Source of the DNA: an uncultured Collinsella sp.
GTDB lineage: Bacteria; Actinomycetota; Coriobacteriia; Coriobacteriales; Coriobacteriaceae
NCBI GenBank assembly: GCA_902493615.1
Contig: CABUQK010000009.1
Coordinates: 1 to 31,301, forward strand
Length of the DNA: 31,301 nucleotides
Direction of reading: 5' to 3'
The notes beneath the pieces are model-generated. The model did not search any database, was not told the DNA's origin, and worked only from the letters and a program-made list of their open reading frames with translations. Shown here in pieces: positions 1 to 8,218 of the stretch. Position numbers and translations under genes: made by a program. Each line of letters opens with the position of its first letter. Positions within the stretch are counted from its first letter, which is position 1.

Positions 1-1446
1 AGAGCCGCATTCCGCAGACGCTACGACCTTTCCGTCTTTATAAAACTCGACGTACCAAACGTACGTTGCCGCCCCCTCCCAATAGCTTGGCCTATCAGCG
101 ACCTTGTACGTAATAGAGGCGTCATCTGTCACAATCAACTCGCGCTTGGCGTTTGCAATGAACGCATCCATGTCGGCGATCACGCCATCGTCGCCCGCAG
201 CGGCCTCCCCATCGTCGCCGCTATCGGATGCCGCTTCAGATGGTGCTTGAGATGCGCCAGTTCGATCGTCTGCAGCGCCAGAGCCGTCCTTCAAAGAGCT
301 CTCCGAAGGCTCCGCTCCTTTGAATGCCTTCCACATATCGCTGCTTGCAGACGGCTTTTCAATGTCGGCCTCCGGATGCTCCCCGGCAATCTCGTCAAGA
401 ATTTTGCACGCTTCTTCACGCCCCTGGACCATCGTCTCCTGTGGTTTGCCACCATCCTCGACGGTCCTCACCAAGTAGGCGCCATTCTGTCTATCGAATT
501 CCTTATTTTGAATTTGCACCGCGTCTACGACCTCAGGACCCTTTGCAGTAAGCGAAATATAGAAGTCTGCCTGGTTACAATCCTGACTACAAGTAAATTT
601 AACGATGCCGTCCTTACAGACAGTAATGACTTGGCTCTCACCCTGAGCAATAAAACCGTCATACTGATTCGTCATATTGCTGGAGCCTTCTACCATCTCT
701 GACGAAGGCATAACCGAAACGGCCTTTCCATCAACAAAGCAGTAGGCACCTACAATCGCCGAAATATCGTTCTGCGCATCGACAGACCCAATAAACAACT
801 CGTCAATTCCGTCGCCGTTCAAATCATCGAAAGCATAGTAGTAGTTTAAAAAGCCGGGAGCATTCTGGCTGTCATAAACGAATATCTGCCCCAGCCCAGA
901 ATCATCGCCGCGCCCCAGAGCCCAGTCGTCGTAGTTGGCAGTACCAGCTCCCTTCTGCTCGCAATAGCTCACAAAGTCCTCGTAACGCGCAACCACGCCC
1001 TCGTAGGCCTTGTGCGCTTTCTTGTTAGCTGCCGCGACCTTCTTTTGAGACGACTTATTCTCGACTGCAGCCGGCTGTTCCTGCTGCTGCAGCTGAGGCA
1101 GCACAAAGGCCTCGTAAGCTTTGACCAGTGCGTAGGCGACACTAGCGGTAAAGATGATTGCTGCAAAAATGGCGACAAACGTAGGCACGGCAAAACGGCC
1201 GATCTGCCGACGCTGCATCATAAAGGCCGCAAAGGACATATGCTCAGAGGGCGCCGGAGAAGCGCTCTCTGCGCGAGATGCAGCAGGATCGCTCGTCGCT
1301 TTTCTATCAGCAGGCGCCTTTGGTGTACCTGAAAGAAGCGGCTGCTGAGCATTCGCCGGCGCATCATCCACATCCAACGGTTTTCCGCATGCGGAACAGT
1401 ATCGCGCCCCGTCTTTGATCTTTGCCCCGCAGCTTGCGCAGTACAT
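1..1446 (-). CDS. Zinc-ribbon, single-TM protein with FG-GAP-like outer domain (3' end cut by window edge)
   Basis: The frame is open from an ATG at 1446 to the window edge (482 codons, no stop seen), so the protein is C-terminally incomplete. It starts with a zinc ribbon (CxxC at residues 3-6 and 17-20), then an Ala/Pro/Ser linker to about 70. A basic-aromatic juxtamembrane stretch and one TM helix (about 86-110) end in a Gln-rich segment. The remaining ~360 residues should lie outside the membrane. They contain a calcium-loop-like DDLNGDGIDELF at 207-218, as in FG-GAP/VCBS repeats, and an acidic Ala/Ser/Asp-rich stretch near 410-440. A G-rich ribosome site lies 5 bases before the ATG. The juxtamembrane/TM segment matches the protein at 6860-8077, and the outer domain resembles the one at 5239-6858. 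The role is unknown; an envelope-sensing or surface function is inference. Confidence 0.85.
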   Translation of the reverse strand, partial: MYCASCGAKIKDGARYCSACGKPLDVDDAPANAQQPLLSGTPKAPADRKATSDPAASRAESASPAPSEHMSFAAFMMQRRQIGRFAVPTFVAIFAAIIFTASVAYALVKAYEAFVLPQLQQQEQPAAVENKSSQKKVAAANKKAHKAYEGVVARYEDFVSYCEQKGAGTANYDDWALGRGDDSGLGQIFVYDSQNAPGFLNYYYAFDDLNGDGIDELFIGSVDAQNDISAIVGAYCFVDGKAVSVMPSSEMVEGSSNMTNQYDGFIAQGESQVITVCKDGIVKFTCSQDCNQADFYISLTAKGPEVVDAVQIQNKEFDRQNGAYLVRTVEDGGKPQETMVQGREEACKILDEIAGEHPEADIEKPSASSDMWKAFKGAEPSESSLKDGSGAADDRTGASQAPSEAASDSGDDGEAAAGDDGVIADMDAFIANAKRELIVTDDASITYKVADRPSYWEGAATYVWYVEFYKDGKVVASAECGS

Positions 1447-1596
1447 ATATCCCCCCCTAGAACTTCAGCATATCGAAACGATAGTCCACAGCCTGCAAAC
1501 AGAAAAGGCCCAGGACAATTTGCTCGACTGTAAACCTTTTCTTTCACCTTTCAAATTCGCCTGACCCCACGCGGAAGGCATGCGACGGGCTACTTG

Positions 1597-2214
1597 CTAG
1601 GCGCGAGCCATGTGCAGCTTGATTGCCTTGAAGATGATGTTGGCAACCGAGACGATAGGCCAAAGTGCCACCATCGTCATCGGGGCTAATTCGGGAACAA
1701 CCGGAACCGCTCCGTGAATCACGCTGCCCAACCAGTAAAAAAGCATCAGAACAACGACAGGAAGGCCCACGAGAACCACAAGTTCGATTAGCATAATCGT
1801 GATACCGATAATGCCGCCACCATAGACAAAGGGAAGCCTTACACCGCTGCGGTACAGCGAGATAATTACCTTCCAGGGACCAATCAGAAGCAGCCCCAGC
1901 AGAATCATATAGTCGAGCCCCAGTGAGCCCCCTCCCAGCACGTAATTGAAAAAGAGCACATAGAGCAACGAAATCACTGACGCTCGCGTAAGGGACCCGA
2001 TGGACTCGCGAAGTGAATCTTGCAGGCAAGCAGCGGCCTCTGCATCCTCCGCCGCTTGAAACTGAGCCTCGACAGACTGGCTCTCAATCGGCCGGGCCTC
2101 GACGTAAATCGCGTCTCCCGCCGTGCTGGCCGCAGCCGCGACTGTAGGCGTTCCGCACACGCCGCAGAACTTGGCGCCGTCGTTAATCTCTGCTCCACAC
2201 TGTTTGCAATGCAT
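1597..2214 (-). CDS. Zinc-ribbon polytopic membrane protein, unknown function
   Basis: A 205-residue protein. The N-terminus is a zinc ribbon with CxxC pairs at residues 3-6 and 17-20 (MHCKQCG...FCGVCG), followed by an Ala/Glu-rich linker to about 75. After that come several hydrophobic stretches (roughly 78-92, 98-112, 128-160 and 175-195), suggesting four membrane helices and little outside the membrane. The start is set by AAAGGAC about 7 bases before the ATG. It is 150 bases upstream of the incomplete zinc-ribbon gene on the same strand and may be co-transcribed with it. Unlike its three zinc-ribbon neighbours it has no large outer domain, so it may be a partner rather than a paralogue. 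I do not recognise a named family beyond the zinc ribbon. Confidence 0.85.
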   Translation of the reverse strand: MHCKQCGAEINDGAKFCGVCGTPTVAAAASTAGDAIYVEARPIESQSVEAQFQAAEDAEAAACLQDSLRESIGSLTRASVISLLYVLFFNYVLGGGSLGLDYMILLGLLLIGPWKVIISLYRSGVRLPFVYGGGIIGITIMLIELVVLVGLPVVVLMLFYWLGSVIHGAVPVVPELAPMTMVALWPIVSVANIIFKAIKLHMARA

Positions 2215-2353
2215 GATCGGGTCCTTTCTCGTTACCCCTTTTCTTGACGATCACAAGATACGATTGGCCGTTTATCCGATATAGAGATTTTGACCGGGTA
2301 ATTTTCCTAAACGTGCTACGCTATTAAACCTTCAGCTAGAGACAGGGGTAACA

Positions 2354-3712
2354 ATGTTTGAGTTCTCCCAAACACGCACCGTTGAAGGTTCGATTCCGTT
2401 TAAGAAAGTCAACCTCATAGAGAACGAACCCAATAGGCCCGTTGGCGAGGCCCAGCTTGTCTTTGAACTCTACATGCCCACCGAGCTGGCCGGCAGCAAA
2501 AGCAACGAAGGGCCCGCACACAGCGAGCGCCATGCCGATCTGATCAGGCTGGCATCATGCATCGAACCCACCGCCGTTAAAGAGCAGCCCTTCCGCGCAA
2601 GCCTCTTTAACGTACTTGATTACGCCGAACAGACCGGGCCGCTTTTTGGCAAGCACGCAATAGAATCCGTACGCGATTGGGCCAATGCCGCGATGGCAGC
2701 ACTTATTGCCATGCGCATCCAGGAATACCTCAACGGGAGCTGCACCATCGCAAAGGTCTCCGCATTGGAAAGAATCGAGAAATCAGTGGTAACCTGCGCG
2801 GCAAACGGGTCATCCTTCAAGATCTACACCACTATCCTGAGGGCGGGCGGAGATTATACCGACTCATTCAAAAGCCTGCCCATCGTGCGCAAAATCGAAT
2901 CCGATGCGGGATATTTCTACGCCTTTATGTTTATGATCGACGAGGAAGAATCCCTCGTTGCACTCAACGTGCTCTCTTTTGAACACGAGCTCACCGCTAA
3001 TGACTTCAGTGTTTTGCAGGCGATGTTCTACATGGACGAAGACTCCAGCTCGGAGATTTCAGCGCGACTCAAGGTCAGCAATAGCGAGGAGAGCTTCTAT
3101 GTAATCGACCCTCAAGCAGATATCCAGGAGCGCCGCGAAGAACTTGACAACGATGACCGCGATGCACTCACCGCTTTGGTGCAGGCGCTCGTGATCTCGC
3201 ATCTCTCGGGCGCGCACGTGGATGTGTTCCAGGGCAACGAGTCCACAGGGTTCCTCTCCTTTGACAGCTATCTCTCGTGGCTCTGGTTTGATTTTTCGCG
3301 CAAGCTGAGCACCGTCAAAATTGGCTATTGCGAGCAGTGCGGACGCGCCTACTCACTTGCCGGGCATCGTGGCGTCAAACGGCACTACTGCAGCGATCGA
3401 TGCAAGACCGATGCCAAAAACGAGCGCACGCGCAAGGAGACGGCGAAGATACGTGAGTCGTTTGGAACGGGCGCCAGCGTACGCGACATCGCCAACGAGA
3501 TAGAACGTCCCGCGGCCTACGTGCGCTCGCAGCTCAATAAATGGACCAAGCTCAAGCACGATCTGGATGAAGACATTGAGTCAAACGGCTTTGACAGCTC
3601 CGAGCTACTCAAACGCTGCACCATTGAGAAGCTCGACCTCAACAACCTCCTCAACGCCAAGCGCAAAAAGCAGATTCAGGACTATGCCAAACTCAAGCGC
3701 CTCGTTAAGTAG
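2354..3712 (+). CDS. CxxC/CxxxC zinc-finger protein with possible HTH, unknown function
   Basis: A 452-residue soluble protein with no signal peptide or clear membrane helix. The N-terminal ~300 residues match no family I can name. At 326-350 is a four-cysteine zinc site, C326-x2-C329 then C346-x3-C350, followed by a basic run of Lys/Arg (about 351-365). This is reminiscent of CGNR or FCS-type treble-clef fingers. A helix-turn-helix-like stretch follows (about 370-396, GTGASVRDIANEIERPAAYV), and the C-terminus is Lys-rich. Such a tail suggests nucleic-acid binding, which is inference. The ATG follows GGGG at 2345-2348. It is divergent from the zinc-ribbon membrane gene at 1597-2214 and lies 102 bases upstream of the AAA ATPase, though the palindrome between them suggests the ATPase has its own control. 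Confidence 0.85.
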   Translation: MFEFSQTRTVEGSIPFKKVNLIENEPNRPVGEAQLVFELYMPTELAGSKSNEGPAHSERHADLIRLASCIEPTAVKEQPFRASLFNVLDYAEQTGPLFGKHAIESVRDWANAAMAALIAMRIQEYLNGSCTIAKVSALERIEKSVVTCAANGSSFKIYTTILRAGGDYTDSFKSLPIVRKIESDAGYFYAFMFMIDEEESLVALNVLSFEHELTANDFSVLQAMFYMDEDSSSEISARLKVSNSEESFYVIDPQADIQERREELDNDDRDALTALVQALVISHLSGAHVDVFQGNESTGFLSFDSYLSWLWFDFSRKLSTVKIGYCEQCGRAYSLAGHRGVKRHYCSDRCKTDAKNERTRKETAKIRESFGTGASVRDIANEIERPAAYVRSQLNKWTKLKHDLDEDIESNGFDSSELLKRCTIEKLDLNNLLNAKRKKQIQDYAKLKRLVK

Positions 3713-3739
3713 AAACGCTGTCATTTCTTTGCCATCCGA

Positions 3740-3767
3740 TTGACGGGTGGAAAGTTACTCATATATG
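3740..3767 (+). promoter_or_regulatory. Candidate promoter for the AAA ATPase gene
   Basis: TTGACG at 3740-3745 and TATATG at 3762-3767, with a 16-base spacer, match the sigma-A pattern. The -10 hexamer lies inside the left arm of the 46-bp palindrome, so anything binding the palindrome would compete with RNA polymerase. Other -10 choices exist in this AT-rich stretch. Confidence 0.4.
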
Positions 3768-3803
3768 TGTTAGTAATATATATATTAGTAATACATATAT
3801 GAG
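3758..3803 (+). promoter_or_regulatory. 46-bp near-perfect AT-rich palindrome, likely operator
   Basis: The 23-base arms (3758-3780 and 3781-3803) match at 21 of 23 positions; the outer ends are CTCATATATGT and ACATATATGAG. Inside it TTAGTAATA occurs twice in direct orientation at 3770-3778 and 3785-3793, 15 bases apart. The block ends 11 bases before the ATPase start codon and overlaps the best promoter. It stands out as AT-rich in a GC-rich genome. It is most simply read as a binding site for a dimeric or cooperatively binding regulator, perhaps the adjacent zinc-finger/HTH protein or the ATPase itself (inference). Confidence 0.6.
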
Positions 3804-3814
3804 CGAGGCGCATC

Positions 3815-5197
3815 ATGTTTGTTGGACGTCGGGAAGAGCTTGAATCCCTGGAAACCGCCTATCAAAAAGGTTCCTTTCAGTTTGCCGTAGTCTATGGAAG
3901 GCGTCGCGTGGGTAAAACCAGCATGCTTCGCGTCTTTACACAGCGCAAACCCCATGTGATCTTCTTTACCGGACAGCAAACCGTTGCAAGCGAAAACCTC
4001 GCGCTGCTCAGCCGCGAGATACTTGGCGATAGCGCCGCAGGAGCAGCGTTCCCCTCTATCCAGGTTGCACTCGAATCCGTCTTCGAACACGCCAAAACAG
4101 AGCGAATCGTTCTGATTATTGACGAGTATCCCTACCTCGCCGAGAGCGATCCGGGCGTCTCGTCGTGCCTGCAAACGCTTATCGACCGACACAAAGACAA
4201 GAGCAACCTGTTCTTGGTGCTCTGCGGATCGTCCATGAGTTTTATGGAACACCAGGTGCTTGGACACCAAAGTCCTCTCTATGGGCGCCGCACCATGCAG
4301 TTGCGCATCGACCCCTTTGTCGTTTTCGATGTAGCGCAAATGCTTCCCGATGCACCCATCGAGAGAATTATCGAGCTGTATTCCGTTGTCGGCGGCATGC
4401 CGCTCTATTTATCGCAGCTTGATAGCACGCGCTCCACGCAATGGAACCTTGAGCACGCTCTGTTGCGCCAAGATGCGTTTCTGTACGCCGAGCCCCAGAA
4501 CTATCTGTTGCAGGAAGTCCGAAGCCCGGCTATCTACAATGGCGTCATAGCCGCCATCGCTAACGGCTGTGTACGTCCCAAGGAAATCGCCGATGTCACC
4601 CGACTCGCAACGCCACAAGTCGCGCGATTACTCGACGCATTGATTGATCTGCGAATCGTTGAACGCGTCACGCCCGTTGCCAAAGCAACAAAACGTCAGG
4701 TGGTCTATCGAATCTGCGATAACCTGTTCAGGTTTTGGTATCGATTTGTTCCGCAGTACACGGGAACAATTGAAGAGGGGCTCGGAGCCGCTGTTGCCGC
4801 GCGTATCGTCAAGCGCGATTTGTCTACCTTCGTGGGCCCCACATTTGAAGAGGTATGCCGCCAGTGGTTGATACGACAGGTCGTTGAGGGCGAGCTGGAT
4901 GTACTGCCCAAGGCAATCGGCTCTTGGTGGGGCACTAACCCGGCAACGCGTCACCAAGAAGAGATTGACATTGTATTAGAGGATGCCGATGGCGAGTTCG
5001 TCGTTGGCGAGTGCAAATGGAGAAACGAGCCCGTAGATACCGACGTTCTTGAAACGCTCGAGCGGCGCAGTGCGCTGCTGGGCCGGCCGATCAAACAGTA
5101 TTACTTGTTTAGCAAGGGTGGATTTAGCGAAGCGTGTCAAAATAGAGCGGCTCAAGCAAGCAGCGCGAGGCTTGTTGGACTCGAGCAACTACTATAA
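3815..5197 (+). CDS. AAA ATPase (ATPase_2) with C-terminal DUF234, PD-(D/E)xK-like domain
   Basis: A 460-residue protein of the archaeal-type P-loop ATPase family. Walker A is GRRRVGKTS at 28-36. Walker B is IVLIIDE at about 98-104, and a sensor-like LCGSS lies at 136-140. A winged-helix-like region spans about 240-300. FRFWYRFVP at 305-313 is a signature seen before DUF234 domains. The C-terminus carries EEIDIVLED...GECKW (383-402), an acidic/E-x-K arrangement typical of PD-(D/E)xK nuclease folds. The family is common in gut bacteria and archaea but has no settled function. It is expected to be cytosolic. A 46-bp palindrome directly upstream suggests tight regulation. It is convergent with the zinc-ribbon operon, and the two share a bidirectional terminator. 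Confidence 0.9.
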   Translation: MFVGRREELESLETAYQKGSFQFAVVYGRRRVGKTSMLRVFTQRKPHVIFFTGQQTVASENLALLSREILGDSAAGAAFPSIQVALESVFEHAKTERIVLIIDEYPYLAESDPGVSSCLQTLIDRHKDKSNLFLVLCGSSMSFMEHQVLGHQSPLYGRRTMQLRIDPFVVFDVAQMLPDAPIERIIELYSVVGGMPLYLSQLDSTRSTQWNLEHALLRQDAFLYAEPQNYLLQEVRSPAIYNGVIAAIANGCVRPKEIADVTRLATPQVARLLDALIDLRIVERVTPVAKATKRQVVYRICDNLFRFWYRFVPQYTGTIEEGLGAAVAARIVKRDLSTFVGPTFEEVCRQWLIRQVVEGELDVLPKAIGSWWGTNPATRHQEEIDIVLEDADGEFVVGECKWRNEPVDTDVLETLERRSALLGRPIKQYYLFSKGGFSEACQNRAAQASSARLVGLEQLL

Positions 5198-5198
5198 G

Positions 5199-5232
5199 AA
5201 AGGGGCTTGGAAACAGTTTTCCAAGCCCCTTT
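5199..5232. terminator. Bidirectional rho-independent terminator
   Basis: A perfect 15-bp stem (arms 5199-5213 and 5218-5232) with a 4-base CAGT loop sits between convergent genes ending at 5197 and 5239. The arms begin and end with A/T runs, so both directions end in a U tract. Confidence 0.92.
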
Positions 5233-5238
5233 CAGTTT

Positions 5239-6858
5239 TTATTCGATTCCCACCTTTTTGAGCGTATCTTTGGTGACTTCCGCAACTTGATTGGGATCGA
5301 CGTGGGATTCCCCCGAAATAGTGCCGTAACCTGAGGTTGAAAAATCAAGGAAATAATATGTCCGGTAATTGTGCCCATAGCCAAATTGCTGATATAGGGC
5401 ATTATAGTCCGTCTCGGAAATTTCCTTGCCCTCCGACGCACAATAGTATTCGTAGCCATTGCCCTCGCTCGGCGCAACTCCCCAGGACTCGTAGTTGCTT
5501 ACAAGCGAAAAAGCATCGCTTTTCTTGCCATATACCGAAGTATTGTCCCCGGCCAAAACCTGCCTTCCAGCAAGCAATGCCGTAATAGCATTGCTCATCT
5601 CATATGTTCTTTGGCTTACGAGGATGCTGTCGTCATCCGCTTTAATCAGCGGAAGAAACATCGTTCCTCCGTTGCTGTTATCAAGCCAATTTTGACTGTA
5701 AAGCCTCTTGATGCCACCATCAGCTGACGACCAAACCTCTACGGTGTAGGACTTCTGAAGTCCCTCCATATCTCCATTCCAGGCACTCTTTAGTTCGTCA
5801 TCGCTCATACCGTTCACAACGGTCAAGAGCTCAGGCTGGCCATCCTGATCAAAATCAACGAGGTCGACAAGACAAAGCCCTCGCATCGCATAGACAGAAT
5901 CAGTCACCTCAGCAATTTGCGGCTCTCCATAGCACGCGAGGTATTCCTGGCACTTTTGCTTGTAAGCGGCATGCGTAGCGGTATTGTCCGCAGCGGTGCC
6001 TCCATCCTTCTTGTCGCCTTCGCCTGTCTTTGTATCGGCCTCGTTGGCCTTAGGCACCTCGAGGGAAACCTCTTTTACGGCATCAGCGGATTTAGAGTTA
6101 TCGACGGCTTTGACGGGAATACTCCACTCGACTTTTGACTTGGAGTCCTTAACGGTGAGGGTATATTTTCCCGGTTTAACATCGGGAAACTGGCTTACCG
6201 TGAAGCCCTCGTCACCCTTAACCTCAGCGTTGGTGCTGTAGCCGTTGTCGCCGTTCAGGGTCACCGAGTACTTCTTGAGTTTCTCGCCCTTTGCGTCGGT
6301 CGGGGTGATCTTGGATTCTTGGACCACCACGATGGCCTTGTCCTGGCCGTAATGGGCAACGTCGCCGCCGGACTTGCTAAAGAACAGCAGGTAGCTAAAG
6401 ATGGCAATGACTGCCAGGCCAACGACGACACCAACGATATAGAGCGCCTTGGGCTCCTTTTTCTGTGCGGATGCATTCGCCGCAGGAGCAGGGGCTGGCG
6501 CCGCGACGGGCTTGGCGACCGGATTGCTCAGTTTTGGTCGGTCGGCACGCACGGCTGGAATCGAAGGCGTTGCACCGGACGACACGTCGTCTTTAGGCTG
6601 GTCGTCTTCTTCGTCCGCTACGGGCTCGCTCTCCACGGGCGACTTTTCCTCCCCCGCCTCGGCACCGGCGAAAGGCTCCTTCTCCGTTTCGTCGCTAGCG
6701 AAAATCTCTTCCGCAGCCTCATTGATAACGGAAGGTTCTTCTGCCACTTCGTTGCTGACAGAGTTCAGCACCGCCTTTGCATCTTCGAGTGCATAGCCGC
6801 ACTCGGTGCAGTATCGCAAATCGCCATCAAGCTCAAATCCACAGTTGGGACAGAACAT
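5239..6858 (-). CDS. Zinc-ribbon, single-TM protein with large outer domain
   Basis: A 539-residue protein. The zinc ribbon has CxxC at residues 3-6 and 17-20. A long acidic linker (about 25-100) is followed by a Pro/Ala-rich stretch and one TM helix at about 138-160. Outside the membrane is a beta-rich segment (about 170-265; TVSQFPDVKPGKYTLTV reads like an Ig-like or carboxypeptidase-regulatory fold). A Lys/Gly/Thr-rich spacer follows. The second domain contains a calcium-loop-like DFDQDGQPELL and resembles the outer domain of the gene at 1-1446. The overall plan (ribbon, TM, beta domains) is like staphylococcal TcaA-type envelope proteins, but I cannot claim homology. The start is set by GGAGG about 7 bases upstream. 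The ATG lies one base after the stop of the gene at 6860-8077, implying translational coupling. Confidence 0.88.
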   Translation of the reverse strand: MFCPNCGFELDGDLRYCTECGYALEDAKAVLNSVSNEVAEEPSVINEAAEEIFASDETEKEPFAGAEAGEEKSPVESEPVADEEDDQPKDDVSSGATPSIPAVRADRPKLSNPVAKPVAAPAPAPAANASAQKKEPKALYIVGVVVGLAVIAIFSYLLFFSKSGGDVAHYGQDKAIVVVQESKITPTDAKGEKLKKYSVTLNGDNGYSTNAEVKGDEGFTVSQFPDVKPGKYTLTVKDSKSKVEWSIPVKAVDNSKSADAVKEVSLEVPKANEADTKTGEGDKKDGGTAADNTATHAAYKQKCQEYLACYGEPQIAEVTDSVYAMRGLCLVDLVDFDQDGQPELLTVVNGMSDDELKSAWNGDMEGLQKSYTVEVWSSADGGIKRLYSQNWLDNSNGGTMFLPLIKADDDSILVSQRTYEMSNAITALLAGRQVLAGDNTSVYGKKSDAFSLVSNYESWGVAPSEGNGYEYYCASEGKEISETDYNALYQQFGYGHNYRTYYFLDFSTSGYGTISGESHVDPNQVAEVTKDTLKKVGIE

Positions 6859-6859
6859 G

Positions 6860-8077
6860 TTAGTCCTCCTTATCGACTTTCACCGTTGTACCGTCCTTGA
6901 CCTCATCGGGGGTTACTTCGGACCCCACTTGAGACCCATCATCCCAAGACGCAACCAAAATCTCGCAATTGCCGTCCGCAAAAGAACCGAGCTCATAGTC
7001 TTCGGTGCGATACACCAGTCCCTTGGATGTCACATACAAGCATGTTGAGCCCTTGATTGAATAGTCTGAAGAATTGCTCCGCATGAGCATAGAATTGTAA
7101 TCAGACGGATACTCTCTGCCCATTTCCGTAAGATACGGCCAAACTGCCGAACTCATAGAACTGGCAAGATCCTCGGTATCAATGCCAAACATGTCCTGAG
7201 GGCTGACAGTATCACCCGTATGCAAATCAAAAATAACACCAGTCACATACGTGTCGCCATGCGGACCCCATCCCGTCGAATAGCGCTCGTCACGGATACA
7301 AAAATAGTTCTCATCCATGTACGTAACCGTCACGTTTCTCGATATGCAGGGAAATTCGCCGTCGGGGTACAGCTCAGCATCTGATTGCTCATTATCTGAT
7401 GCTCGATTCGTTCGCTCCGCATCAATTTGAAGGGGCTCGAGAATCGCCTTGTTAATTTTGTCTGCGACGTCGTCTTTGGCGGAGCTCTTAAGTTGCGGAT
7501 AGGACCATTCCATGTCAGTCCGCTCGCCCTGATTGAGCATAGGGTCGACCGGAGCAGACACCGTCAATGACTTTGCCTCCAACGTATAGACAACTTTTTC
7601 GGCCGCCCTCTCGTCCTTCTTGGGTCTTTCGGTCGCTTGCTCCTGTTGCACGGATTGCTGCTGGAGATTGGGCTCGATGACGTTCTTGTAGAGCATGAAA
7701 GCAGCGTAAGCGATGCCTGCCGCGGCGATAAATGCGGCGATCATGATAGCAAACTGCGGCACCAGGCGGTTACCGACCTGACAGCGTTGCATAAAGAGGT
7801 TGTACATCTGGGAGTGACCGCTACCCGCGGTCTTCGAGACCGGCTCGGGACTCGGTTCTGCCGTGGACTCGACATTCGCGGATCCTATCGCAGAGTCCGT
7901 TTCGGTATTTGCAGACTCCAACATGACTTCAGCGGACGAGGACTCTCGCGCCAGCGGCTCGGCGCCGGACCCTTCCTTGGCCGCAGTTTTACCCGAGAGT
8001 CCTTCCAAGGGCAGCCCGCATTCGGTACAGTACCGCGCATCGTCACTGATCTTGCTACCGCATTTGGGGCAAAACAT
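6860..8077 (-). CDS. Zinc-ribbon, single-TM protein with DUF4163/DUF3298 (RsiV-like) outer domain
   Basis: A 405-residue protein starting at the ATG at 8077 (MFCPKCG), which aligns with its paralogues. An upstream in-frame ATG at 8155 would add 26 residues and is less likely. The zinc ribbon has CxxC at 3-6 and 17-20. An acidic/Ser linker leads to one TM helix at about 106-131, preceded by FMQRCQVGNRLVPQF, a segment shared with the protein at 1-1446. The outer part has YPQL...INKAI (DUF4163-like). It is followed by YFCIRDERYSTGWGPHGD and VIFDLHTGDTVSPQDMFG, typical of DUF3298, the domain of the anti-sigma factor RsiV that binds lysozyme. No sigma factor is adjacent. It is the first gene of a coupled pair with 5239-6858. 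Confidence 0.87.
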   Translation of the reverse strand: MFCPKCGSKISDDARYCTECGLPLEGLSGKTAAKEGSGAEPLARESSSAEVMLESANTETDSAIGSANVESTAEPSPEPVSKTAGSGHSQMYNLFMQRCQVGNRLVPQFAIMIAAFIAAAGIAYAAFMLYKNVIEPNLQQQSVQQEQATERPKKDERAAEKVVYTLEAKSLTVSAPVDPMLNQGERTDMEWSYPQLKSSAKDDVADKINKAILEPLQIDAERTNRASDNEQSDAELYPDGEFPCISRNVTVTYMDENYFCIRDERYSTGWGPHGDTYVTGVIFDLHTGDTVSPQDMFGIDTEDLASSMSSAVWPYLTEMGREYPSDYNSMLMRSNSSDYSIKGSTCLYVTSKGLVYRTEDYELGSFADGNCEILVASWDDGSQVGSEVTPDEVKDGTTVKVDKED

Positions 8078-8218
8078 GGGCTTTCTTCTCCGATTCCCTT
8101 TAGTCTCACTGAGTCGTAAGTTACTCACGTGCTGTACGCTACGTAGTTTAACCATTTCTTAAGCAAGCCAATGGACCGCTTGAACAGACGCATACCCACT
8201 CAAGTGACCCTATACCGG

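Noticed and set aside
3815..5197. Calling the ATPase a defence gene
   Set aside because: Domain make-up and neighbours allow it, but nothing in the window shows it; reported only as a hypothesis.
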